From: Rana temporaria
Taxonomy: Eukaryota > Chordata > Amphibia > Anura > Ranidae
NCBI RefSeq assembly: GCF_905171775.1
Contig: NC_053490.1
Location: forward strand, 157,424,469-157,488,468
Length of the DNA: 64,000 nt
Direction of reading: 5' to 3'
Made by a program: the position numbers and the translations under genes. The notes beneath the pieces are model-generated. The model had not been told where the DNA came from. It did no database searches and was given only the letters and a program-made list of their open reading frames with translations. Below, piece after piece: positions 11,388 through 21,013 of the stretch. Position 1 is the stretch's first letter; each line of letters opens with the position of its first letter.

Positions 11388-11605
11388 AACGTATAAGACC
11401 CCGACTTTGGATGCATTTTTTTGCATCCAAAAAGTCGTCTTATATGCCGGAAAATACGGTAGGTTTTTCAGTGCCCCCCATCACTTATTTTTTTCTAACA
11501 AAGGATGTAGACTGACTCTTCAGGCTATACAGCATAACATCTGAATAAGTATTTTGTATGAACAAGCACAGGCCACAATGGTCAATCTTGCTTCACAGTA
11601 CATAC

Positions 11606-11735
11606 CTCTACTTGCTTTGTCTACAGTTTGGATATCATCCACAAACATAAGTACATCGGGAAATTTATTCTCACACAGTTCAGCCAAGAAATGGATAAGT
11701 GTTGTCTTCTGATCAACAGATTTAGTATCTTTCAT
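11606..11735 (-). CDS. DIAPH3: Diaphanous-related formin, internal coding exon (FH2 domain)
   Basis: This is the only host coding exon recognised. Diaphanous formins nucleate and elongate actin filaments in the cytosol downstream of Rho GTPases; the FH2 domain makes the actin-binding ring. The 130-nt exon encodes 43 residues starting MKDTKSVDQKTTLIHFLAEL and ending in FVDDIQTVDKASR plus one base (phase 0 start, phase 1 end). On the minus strand it is preceded by CTCTTTTCCTGTAG (acceptor) and followed by GTATGT (donor). The frame is fully open. DQKTTL, FVDD and DKAS recall DIAPH3, while LAELCEN and PDVL recall DIAPH1, so the paralogue is not settled. Neighbouring exons are not in the window, so both flanking introns are long. 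A retrocopy is ruled out by the intact splice signals. Mobile elements sit 145 bp downstream and 80 bp upstream. Confidence 0.85.
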
Positions 11736-11752
11736 CTACAGGAAAAGAGAAA

Positions 11753-11782
11753 AAATAATAATAATAATAATAATAATAATAT
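11753..11782. repeat. (AAT)n microsatellite at the formin exon acceptor
   Basis: About ten AAT units. On the minus strand this lies roughly 18 to 47 nt upstream of the exon acceptor, where a branch point is normally found. On that strand the run reads (ATT)n before the CT-rich tract. Confidence 0.9.
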
Positions 11783-11814
11783 TGTGACAGAAATTGCAAC
11801 AAATGCATTTGTGT

Positions 11815-12634
11815 TTAACCACTTAAGGACCGCCTCCTGCAGATATATGTCGGCAGAATGGCACGGCTGGGCACAAGCACGTACCTGTACGCCCTCTTTA
11901 AGTGATCAGCCGTAGGTTGCGGGCGCACGCCCGCGACCCGGTCCGAAGCTCCGTGACTGCGGCTGTGGGACCCGTGGACCCGATCGCTGCCGGAGTCCCG
12001 CGATCGGTCCCCGGAGCTGAAGAACGGGGAGAGCTGTGTGAAAACACAGCTTCCCCGTTCTTCACAGTGGCAGCTTCATTGATCGTGTGTTCCCTGATAT
12101 AGGGAAACATGATCAATGATGTCACACTTCCATCCCCGCCCCCCTACAGTTAGAAAAACATATGAGGTCACACATAACCCCTACAGCGCCCCCTAGTGGT
12201 TAACTCCCAAACTGCAATTGTCATTTTCACAGTAAACAGTGCATTTTTATAGCATTTTTTTGCTGTTAAAATGACAATGGTCCCAAAAATGTGTCAAAAT
12301 TGTCTGATGTGTCCGCCATTATGTCGCAGTCACAAAAACAAGTTTTATTATATATTTTTGGGGGATATTTATTATAGCAAAAAGTAAAAAATAATGTTTT
12401 TTTTTTTCAAAATTGTCGCTCTATTTTTGTTTATAGCACAAAAAATAAAAACTGCAGAGGTGATCAAATACCACCAAAAGAAAGTTCTATTTGTGGGGAA
12501 AAAAAGGACACCAATTGTGTTTGGGAGCCACCTTGCACGACCGCGCAATTGTCAGTTAAAGCGACGCAGTGCCGAATCGCAAAAAACTGGCCAGGTCCTT
12601 TACCTGCATAAAGGTCCGGGTCTTAAGTGGTTAA
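11815..12634 (+). mobile_element. TTAA-target element, family A, copy 1
   Basis: The ends are TTAACCACTTAAGGACC at 11815 and the inverse TCTTAAGTGGTTAA ending at 12634. TTAA at both edges suggests a TTAA target as in Kolobok or piggyBac, but no transposase is present to decide. Internal landmarks shared by the other family A copies are 'cctacagttagaa', 'taacccctacagcgcccc', 'gtccgccattatgtcgc', 'gggggatatttattatagcaaaaag' split into shorter words, and 'gcaattgtcagttaaagcgacgc'. A strong hairpin lies at 12018-12064. It is non-autonomous. Confidence 0.85.
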
Positions 12635-12868
12635 TCACATCAAGACTGGAAAATGTCACCTCCTTCAGGCCAGGCCCTTTTTCAGCTTTCAGTGCTGTCA
12701 CACTTTGAAAGGCAATTACTCAGTCATGCAACACTGTAACCAAATTACAATTTTGTCTTTACTTTTTGAGACAAATAGAGCTGCACAAAGGTTTTTTTTT
12801 TTTTTTTATTTAACCACTTGATAACCAGGAATTTGCTAGAACTATACTTACATTTTATATTATATATA

Positions 12869-13215
12869 CAGTGGACCCTCAGATTGTGAGTAATGCGGTT
12901 AACAAACGTTTCGCAATACAAGCAATTATTTTTGTGTTGTCTCGCAAAACAAGCAGGATTCAAGCCTCTGCAGTGTGCAGTAACACATTTGGCCAGAGGT
13001 GTGGGGGCACCGGTGACACTCTGAGCTGTTCAGAAATACTCATAAACACTCAAATACTCTGTCCTCAAATGTTTCCGAGCCTTTCCGAGTGCAGCCAAGC
13101 GGTCTCCAAGTATTTTTGAGTCTCTCAGGCGCCCCATCTGGCCACATGCAGTATTGCACGCCATATAAGACAATGTGGAACAAATTATCTTTGTTTCCAT
13201 TGATATATGAACTTC
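12869..13215 (+). mobile_element. mariner-like MITE, 3' truncated
   Basis: It starts CAGTGGACCCTCAGATTGTG directly after TATA and continues with 'gcaatacaagcaatt' and 'ttggccagaggtgtggggg'. This is the layout of a widespread CAGTGG...-type mariner/Tc1 MITE whose body describes 'gagtttcc' and 'cggaaatactc'-like blocks. The partner terminus on the right was not found. Confidence 0.55.
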
Positions 13216-14101
13216 TATGTTATAAAATCATACAGTTCATATATCAATGTGCCATTTGTGATAAGTTTGTTCACATAGAATAGTGCTAAAAAATACAAAT
13301 ATAAAAACCTTATTGAATTTTGTCCACATATGATTCTAGATCTTGCGCTTTAATTAAATGCTTGCCATCCACTGTGAGTCTTTGGACAAATCCAAAAATA
13401 AATGTCCTCCACCACCAATAATATAAATGCTCATTCACCAAAGCCCGAAGGCCCACTAGACCACAAAGCGTGTATAATAATATCAAAATCTGCCAGCATG
13501 GGACTCCCGATTGATTCCTCTTCAATTTACAGATAGATGTCCCTTCCGCTCAGCGGGATATGCACCAATTACCCAGAAACAAAATAACACAGTAATCGTG
13601 CAACATGTACAATTAAATGGTGCAAAAACTAAATGAATATATAATTAGAAGAACAAAATGCTGAATTAGCATACTACAATGTATGCACACAGCGACTTCA
13701 AGTCCGCTCTATATGGTGTGTAGTGGTAAGGAAGTCTATAAATGGTGCACACTGGCAATACAGGCACAATATATCAATGGCAATACAGGTGGACGGGATA
13801 GGGGAAGGGGGGAGAGGAAGGGAATACATCCAAGCTCACGGCAGCCATCCGGGGAGAACATAAACCATGTTCCCAAAACACTGAAAAATACAAGAAGGAG
13901 GAGGCGCCTCAGGGTGCAGACTGTATAAAAGGTTTTAATGAATACACAGTTGTAATCATAACTCACATTTAGGCAGTAATAATAGGTATGGTATGGTCCC
14001 AAACAACAGGGGGCATCAGTGATGTCAGTCCCTAGGAAACCTGTGGATGTGCTCTAGATGGTACTCGGCCGGCAGCGGTGGGTGAATGGGCGTCAAAACG
14101 A
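13216..14101. other. Non-coding stretch, possibly Penelope 3' region
   Basis: No coding sequence. It lies on the 3' side of the minus-strand Penelope-like remnant (14873-16470), so it may be that element's untranslated or terminal repeat region. A TATAAAAGG word is at 13924 on the plus strand and a G-rich tract is near 13797-13825. Confidence 0.35.
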
Positions 14102-14194
14102 GGCTTGAGATGCAGACTGCAATCCAGGCGGAGGGGGATGACGTCACAGTGATGTCATCCCCCTCCGCCTGGATTCCAGTCTGCATCTCAAGCC
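14102..14194. repeat. 93-bp near-perfect hairpin
   Basis: Two 46-nt arms (14102-14147 and 14149-14194) flank a single unpaired A at 14148. Reading shows two mismatches between the arms. The tip of the left arm contains TGACGTCA, the consensus of a cAMP-response element. The function is unknown; it may belong to the adjacent Penelope-like element. Confidence 0.9.
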
Positions 14195-14872
14195 AACAGC
14201 GATCCCACCTCTATGCAATTCGCTGTATAGCGTCACCATGAAGCCGATCGCCACCATTTTGTGCAAATGGTTAATGCTCATAAGACCCACCGGGAGTCAA
14301 TTCCCTCATAAATTTGATCAAAACTGATCGAACAGGTCTAGCCCTTTACAAATACATTTTAATATGCATAGCTGGTCTTGACCTTTATAAATACAGTTTA
14401 ATATACAATCATAATACTATATCCTTCTTCATACCATACAATTGATTAAATCAATATAAAACCTCAACTAAAATACATCCTTAAAAGGATGCATCTTATC
14501 CCAATATTGCACAACCACATAATTGGTCTTAAAAAGTGTCCACCTAGTGGTCAAAAAATATTAACTTCCCCAATTCAACTCAATCCATTTACCCATACTC
14601 CACATATCTACTTTGAATGTCAAAAATGACTCAATTATTTCTGGTCTAAAAATTGGTAATAAAAAAAAAAAGGTCTATGTCTTTATACTTTAGGGTTTAA
14701 AAAAGGACAATGTATCCACCGAGTCTCACTCTGTGAGATTTGCTTGTGCATGTCACTACCCATCCGGTGTTGATGTATTTATCAATCCCCCAAAAATGTA
14801 ATGTAATGAGGTGGGATCCCTATTATGCTTTATCATATAATGATAGGATACATTATGATATTTAAATCCCTT
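14195..14872. other. Non-coding stretch between hairpin and Penelope remnant
   Basis: AT-rich DNA without recognised coding blocks. It is probably 3' sequence of the Penelope-like element, which lies immediately to the right on the minus strand. Confidence 0.35.
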
Positions 14873-16470
14873 TCAGAAATTGTTAACATGTTTTCTTATG
14901 CGTGTAAACAAACAGCTTGTTCCCCCTATGTGCCTTAGCTTACATGGGCAAAATAGCAAATAAGTCACAAATCTGGTTCTACAGGTAATCAATTCATGTA
15001 TTTTATACCCATTCCCATCTGAGGATGTGAAAGTTTCAATCTTTCTTATCCTTTGTGGATTTGCAGGCTTCACATCTCCCACATCTAAAAAAACAATTTC
15101 TGTCTAAAAGTTTTTAGCCCTTTTAGGAGAGTCCAATACATTTTTTGACATTATATTCCTCAATCCGGGTGCTCTTTGTATATATAAATTGTGATATTTT
15201 AGGGAGTATTTTATTCAAGGAAGAAGAAAAGGCCAATATTTTTTAATGCTTTTTTCTACGCTTTTATATTGCAAATTAAATCCCGTAATAAATGTGATGT
15301 CCCGATTTTCATTATTTTTACTTTTTGGTTCCAGTAAGTTCCCTCGCTTCAACATGTTCACTTCATTTCTGACCTTTACTAGTTCCCTTTTTGTATATCC
15401 CTTTTCTTTAAACCTTTATATCAACTTGTCTGTTTGGTCTATGTAATCATTTGCATCATCACAATTCCTTTTAATTCATACAAACTGGCCATTAGGTATA
15501 GCTCTCACCCAACTGGGATGGTGGCAACTTTTAGTGGATATGTAGCCATTTTTATCAATCAGTTTTGAAATATGTTTTAGTCTTAAGTTTGTTATTTTTA
15601 AAGATTTCCAAATCCAGGAACCGGATCACTGCATGACTCCATTCCCCTGAGAGTTTACACTCATATGAGTAATTTAAATCCCTAAGAAATTCTACCAAGT
15701 CTTTTTGTTTACCCTCCCATATGATCAAAATATTGTCTATGAATCTCCGATAAGATTTAAGCTGGGGTCTACTTTGTGAAAAGATAAACTTCTTCTCCCA
15801 TTTGTTAAGAAATATATGTGCCACACTGGGGGCATATTAAGCCATGGCCATGCCCCTTATGCTGTTAAACTAATTTTGCTGCCAGAAAAAAATTGTTACA
15901 CATAGCCATAGATAGACCTTCCAAACGGTACACTGATTGATTTGTTTAGGTCAGTCTGTCCTACAGCCCATTTTACTGCTGCCATTGCATTGCTCTGTTT
16001 TATATTTGTGTACAAGGACTCTACATCCACTGTGGCCAATATAGTAGATTCCCCTATTTAAACATCTTGCAATGAAACTATATAGTGTCGTTAACTATCC
16101 TTCAAAAATGCTTTCCCGTTGGCTGCCAGTGGCTGGAGAAATACATCTAAGTACTCCCCAATACGCATATACAACAAATTGATGCCACTGATGATTGGGC
16201 GACCTGGTGGTTTATCCCTATTTTTATGGATTCTAGGGATTTGGTATATTACTGGTTTATGTGGAGCTTTAACATTGAGATATCTAGCCTCTTTTTTATC
16301 CAAAATTCCTTTGTGCCTTTTTTAATCAATTCCTCTACTCCTATGTTTAGTTTTGCTGTGGGGTATCCTTTATGGTTTTTATAAGTTTCATGTTCCCCAA
16401 CCAGTTTGTTCTGTTTGATTACGAGGCAGATACAGGTTGCTCCAAGTCTAGGTATGAACATGCAAATAAA
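14873..16470 (-). pseudogene. Penelope-like element: RT and GIY-YIG endonuclease (broken)
   Basis: Penelope-like elements carry a telomerase-related RT and a C-terminal GIY-YIG nuclease. On the minus strand, 16303-16091 reads NVKAPHKPVIYQIPRIHKNR, then PPGRPIISGI, the RT entry block. Segment 15824-15555 carries YRRFIDNILIIWEG, where the usual second catalytic Asp (FIDDI) is Asn, and FLDLEI. Segment 15082-14873 holds NGYKIHELITC, then VTYLLFCPCKLRHIGGT, the GIY-YIG signature (family pattern VYLL.CPCGL.YVG.T) followed by RIRKHVNN. Frameshifts and stops separate the parts. The order RT then GIY-YIG on one strand supports a single old Neptune/Penelope-type copy. Confidence 0.85.
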
Positions 16471-17656
16471 AGTAATATCAGCAGTCTAGGGCTCCTGAGA
16501 CACAAACTTGTACATAGACAGTTGCAGTTGTTGGCACATTAGAGGCAGACTCTGAAGGAGAATGAAATTAAATATGCTTGTGCCCGCCCCCCAGTTATCA
16601 AGGAATAAAATATATCCATAAAGTCTGACATGGTTACATAAATTTCTCTTTCAGGAGCTGCTGTTAGGGCTAGCATGACCACTCATTTTGCACATATGAG
16701 CCAAAATAGTGCAAGTGTGTAAGAGTGCTGGTCCCAAAAGAGGTATTTACAACCAGCTTAAGAAGCAGGGGAGATAATATGACCAAGTGGATGGCAAGGC
16801 ACATGCACAGGCTGTGCCAGAGCAGGATACAGACTATTTCCACTACAATAAATTTGTTTTCTAGCTCTGCAGTAAGAGAAGAAGCTAGACTGAAGATAAA
16901 GAGAGAGAGAGGGGGGGGGGAAAGAGGGAGAAAGAGAGGAGGGAGAGAGAGAGAGGGAGAGAGAGAGAGGGAGATCCAGAGTGATCCATTCTTCCAAGAC
17001 ACTAGCAAACGAGATTGGTGCATGATGTTAGTGGGATGAGTTATATCTGGCTAACAGCTCTATTTGTAGCTCTAATGTCCATAGGTCTCTAGTGTCCAAA
17101 CTCCTTTAGGCAACAGTATAGCCCTATTTTATTAGAATTAACACTGTTCTTCCCTTAAAAAACAATAATGAAAAGGCAAAAAACGCATTAAGCATTTACA
17201 ACGCAAAAAGGTACTTGAAGGGAAAATAAATAAATAAAAAATTATACAGAACAGCGGTTAGCTGAAAAGCAGATATGTTCTTTTACAAATCTTCCATAAT
17301 ATATATTGAGGGGTTCTAACAGAGGTGACCATACTTTTTTTGTTAAGTGACAACTCCCAGCAGAACTCAAAGAAAAGCAAAATGCCTTTTAGCAGCAGTA
17401 ACACAGATAAAAGCTTTTTTTCTCCAACAGCCTGATAAAAATGAACAAATCTGCAACGCACAAAAGTTCAAATTATAATGAAGTGGATGGGTTTTATACT
17501 GTGTGAAAATGCTGCCTTTTATATTTTAAGCTTGTGATGGACCATGTCTTTTGTGGGTCTGTTAATGAGGAAGATGTCAGCAATGGGCCACCAAACATGT
17601 CATTCCACTGAGATAATATGTGTAGTGAAAAGATATATCTGTGCATATATAATATA
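16471..17656. other. Unclassified non-coding stretch with a purine tract
   Basis: No coding block or terminal repeat was seen. A GA-rich polypurine tract runs from about 16896 to 16977, with a G run near 16911-16920. Open frames across it are low-complexity artefacts. I looked for a formin exon on the minus strand and did not find one. Confidence 0.4.
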
Positions 17657-18050
17657 CAGTATGTCACAAAAGTGAGTACACCCCTCACATTTTTGTATAT
17701 ATTTTATTATATATTTTCATGTGACAACAACAACATGTGACTGCCAGGTGTTTTTTCACCTTAATGCATAAGATGCATTAAAGTGAAAACATGTGAGGGT
17801 TTACAAACCTTTTAAGACAGTGCTGGAAACAAATGGTGGCCACAAACAATATTGACACTTTGGGCCCAATTTGGACATTTTCACTTAGGGGTGTACTCAC
17901 TTTTGTTGCCAGCGGTTTAGATATTAATGGCTGAGTGTTGAGTTGTTTTGGAGTGAACAGCTAATTTACACTGTTCACTCAAAAGCTGTACTACACTCAC
18001 TACATTGAAGCAAAGTAATTTCTCCAGTGTTGTCGCAAGAAAAGATACAC
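17657..18050 (+). mobile_element. Non-autonomous Tc1-type element
   Basis: It starts CAGTATGTCACAAAAGTGAG after TATA and repeats the motif internally as 'ggggtgtactcacttttgttgcc' in the inverted sense near 17888-17910. The 3' side ('tacattgaagcaaag', 'tgttgtcgcaag') matches the usual subterminal region, but the last terminus is replaced by a microsatellite. No transposase is present. Confidence 0.75.
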
Positions 18051-18060
18051 ACAAGTGTGT

Positions 18061-18111
18061 GTACATATATGTATGTATGTATGTATATATATGTATATGT
18101 ATGTATATATA

Positions 18112-18201
<90 letters not shown>

Positions 18202-18243
18202 TACACACACACATACATACATATATATATATATACACATACA
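18061..18243. repeat. Compound (TA)n/(GTAT)n/(CA)n microsatellite
   Basis: GTAT-rich repeats pass into about 70 bp of pure TA, then CA-rich repeats and TA again. All open frames here translate as Tyr/Ile repeats and are artefacts. Confidence 0.95.
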
Positions 18244-18299
18244 TAAGTTTTTTTCTCTTTTCCCTCAAAATGTATAACACCTTATTACCCATTTGCTTA

Positions 18300-18715
18300 C
18301 TGGACACATATATCCCCTTTCTGCCCAGGCCAATTTTAAACTTGCAGCTCTTTCACACTTTGAATGACAAACAATTGTGCAGTCATGTTACACTGTCATA
18401 TGAACTGTTTAGCATTTTTTGTTTCACACAAATAGAGCTTTCTTATTGTGGTAATTAACCACCACTGGGTTTTAAATGTTTTGCTGAACAAACAACAACA
18501 AAAAAAAAGATAGAACACTTTGAAAAAAAAAAAAAAAAAGTTTTTATAGTTTGTTATAAAAAATTTCAAACAGGTAATTTTTCTCCTTCATTGATGTGCA
18601 CTGATAAGGCTGCACTGATAGATGGCACTGATTAGCAGTATTGATGGGCACTGGTTAGCAGCACCGGTGCTCACTGTGCGGGACCAATTTCCCCCTTACA
18701 GAACCCAGTAATCAG
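18300..18715 (-). mobile_element. TTAA family A, decayed copy 2
   Basis: The inverse-orientation landmarks 'cactttgaatgacaa', 'tgcagtcatgttacactgt' and 'caaatagagctttctt' are present (about 18355-18445), followed by a short 'gatgggcactgg'/'gatggcactgatt' repeat. The TTAA termini are not intact. This is the most decayed family A copy in the window. Confidence 0.6.
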
Positions 18716-18905
18716 CTTTATTTTCTTGATCATATATCACGGGAAACAGAGCCTTAATTACGTAATGGGTTATGTAGTCACCACAGGTGATTTGACACTG
18801 GCAAACCCAATTAAAAAAAATGTTCCTCCTCTATATAACCGCTCCCAAATGGAGAGCACCTCAGTTTTTTCACCAGTGTTAAGGTGGTTGGTCACGTTCA
18901 ACATG
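18716..18905 (+). mobile_element. Possible DIRS-type terminal region
   Basis: The words 'atcatatatcacgggaaacagag', read here as separate short blocks, then 'aatgggttatgtagtcacc', 'gatttgacactggcaaaccc' and 'ctatataaccgctcc' remind me of amphibian DIRS retrotransposon ends with a TATA box. No recombinase or RT is nearby. The assignment is from memory and uncertain. Confidence 0.35.
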
Positions 18906-19905
18906 TGCTAAAAAGAAAATGCTCTTTTGATGGTCTGGCTGCGGAGACCTAGGAGCTATAACCAGATCCATTCCTCGGGCTGATATCAAAGGCCTAAGAT
19001 GATTGGTATCCGGGCCTCGTGTTGAGAAGAAACCAGGTTTGCCTGTAATGTCTTTCTGCGAAGGTCTGGGCTCTGGGATCCAGACTTTGGTGTACTAATA
19101 CATCCGTGGCACGAAAAGTTTCTGGCAGAGTCTTCTACAGGTCCAGGTATGAGGTTTTCGCTAAAAAAAACTTTGTAAACCTGAAGGTTGACACAACTTG
19201 CTCACTGTGATGGGTGAAAGCTGGAACTACTTTTGGTAGCTTTCCTGCGGCGTGGATCAGGTAAGAAGATTTTTTATTTATGTATTATCTTCTTGGAGTA
19301 GGATGTCTTTACTTGTTTTTACAACTGGAGGGAGTAAGTGAAACCTTGTATTTTCTTACATAGCCTTTCAGGATATACATGCTCAGTGAAGTCATAATAA
19401 CATCACTCACCTCCTAACGCTGCAGGCTCTGCCACAATACACATACAGGGGTCCTCAGATGCCCCCCGGTAAGTCTCCCCCGCTTCCTCATCTCCTGTGG
19501 CCGCAATGACAGTGTGCACATTTGCGAACTTTTGCGCACCAGAAATAATTGTTTTGAAACAATTGTTTTCGCGCCAGAAACAATCGTTTCTGACAGTATG
19601 GAGACATGGATAGGGGGAGGGCCCAAAGTGGTTGATAGTGCCCGTGCACAAAGCAGGACACCTGCGTGCAGGTGCCAAGAGGCTGGTTCAAAATCCCAGC
19701 ACGCCAGAGCCTTCTGTAAGCAGCATGGACACAGAGCTGTGGGCTGTAAGCATCCCTGTGAATTGAACCAGGCAAACCCAAGACTCCTACACAGCATCAG
19801 GTTGTGCAGTGAGCTGATATTTTTTTTTGTATTGGAAAACTATAGCACAACAATGATTGCATTTTTATATTGTGGATAGTACCTTTGCTTTGCAGTAAGG
19901 ACTAT
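18906..19905. other. Unclassified non-coding stretch
   Basis: No gene was recognised. A word GGTTCAAAATCCC at about 19684-19696 looks like a tRNA B box, but no A box or tRNA fold could be matched with it. An interrupted 'gaaacaattg' inverted repeat lies near 19553-19595. Confidence 0.35.
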
Positions 19906-20200
19906 GGCCCAGATTCTCAAAGAAGTTACGCCGGCGTATCTCGAGATGCGCAGCGTAATTGTATATATACGCCGGCGCATCTATGCGCCGTACCCACAGA
20001 GCCAGATACGCCTGAAAATAGGCTTCTCCCGCCCGACGTAACGTTTCTACGCTGGCGTAGCGTGGGCGCATATTAACGCTGGGTGCATCTGGCGCTCACG
20101 TTGATTTTGTATTCAAATATGCAAATGAGGGAGATACGCCGATTCCCGAACGAACGTACGCCCGACGCAGGCTACGTGCGGTGCGCGTAAGCTGTACGTC

Positions 20201-20870
20201 TGTCAGGGCTCCATTCCCGGCTCCATTGAGCTCCCGCGCATGCGCGGAGCAACTGGGCACGGGCGCACGTCCGGGCGCAGTATGTGCGCGCGCATGCGCG
20301 GTATAGCGGCGTGCCGTGTGCGTGGACGCGCACACGGGCGTGCACGTGACAGCTCTGTGGCCAATCAGAGGACTGACTCTCCTATTTAAACTGGCCTCAT
20401 CCCCTGAACAAGTTGCTGGCTTGTCTTCAGCTCCTATGTGTTTACCTGTTGCCGTACCTGCTTGTTTTGACCCGGAATTCTTGACGACTCTCCTCTCACC
20501 TGGAACCTCTGACCCTTTGGCTAACGCTACCTGGATTGCTGTTGTCTCCTGCCCCTTGACCTTGGCTTGCTCTCATGGACTTCCTCTGAACTCTCCTGCT
20601 CTTGACCCTCGGCCTGTGACTCGGATTTGCCTTCATCTCCTGTGGACCCTACCAGACTTACCTACCAGTTCCTGCCTGACCAACGCCTGTCTCCAGTCTT
20701 CTGCACCTGCCCTGCTTCTGTCAGCTGCACCAAGTCTGCCTACCAGCTCCCGGCACCGGTGCCTCCTTGTGCCGTCCCTCCTCTGTCCCAACTCCAGGGA
20801 GTGGTCTGCACAGGGTCGCAAAGGTGAGCCGCCCTCAGCATCTCGGTCTCGGTGAGTACAGGTTCTGACA
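20201..20870 (+). mobile_element. Solo LTR (670 bp) with 5-bp target duplication
   Basis: It begins TGTCAGGGCT and ends GGTTCTGACA, so it has TG...CA ends within a short TGTCAG/CTGACA inverted repeat. The 5-bp duplication ACGTC is perfect (20196-20200 and 20871-20875). A 'ctatttaaact' TATA-like word is near 20380-20390. No internal retroviral or gag-pol sequence and no second LTR exist. It is the scar of LTR-LTR recombination of an LTR retrotransposon, most likely of Ty3/gypsy type given 5 bp. The 179-codon open frame inside it (20316-20855) is not treated as a gene. Confidence 0.88.
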
Positions 20871-21013
20871 ACGTCCGGCCTAAAGTTACCCCTCATAAAG
20901 CAGGGGTAACTTTGCACCAGACGTGTGCAGGTCAGCTGGAGAGCAGCTTCAGCAGCACCGTTACGGACGAGCTGAGCAACCATACTTGCAGGACAACACA
21001 TCCGTATGCCAAC

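Larger units (their letters stand above)
10615..11460. mobile_element. Unclassified DNA element with CGGCGTATAAGACG ends
   Basis: The left end reads TACCGGCGTATAAGACGAC and the right end is the inverse, GTCGTCTTATATGCCGG followed by AAAATACGGT. A second fragment of the same type begins at 60154. The interior holds a minisatellite (10787-11065) and an inverted repeat (11102-11387) and no coding sequence. The superfamily could not be assigned. Confidence 0.7.

Noticed and set aside
11606..11735. Formin sequence as a processed pseudogene
   Set aside because: The open frame stops exactly at a pyrimidine-tract AG on one side and a GTATGT donor on the other, which a retrocopy would not have.
14102..14194. 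pre-miRNA
   Set aside because: The single-base loop and 46-bp almost perfect arms do not fit a typical animal pre-miRNA; without small-RNA data this cannot be claimed.
18005..18458. Tyr/Ile repeat frames on both strands
   Set aside because: Translation of (TA)n and related microsatellites; the same applies at 7630-7818 and 55453-55638.
19684..19696. tRNA gene suggested by a B-box-like word
   Set aside because: No A box, cloverleaf or terminator could be matched around it.
20316..20855. 179-codon open frame with many Pro, Leu and Ser
   Set aside because: It lies wholly within a solo LTR whose ends and target duplication are clear.
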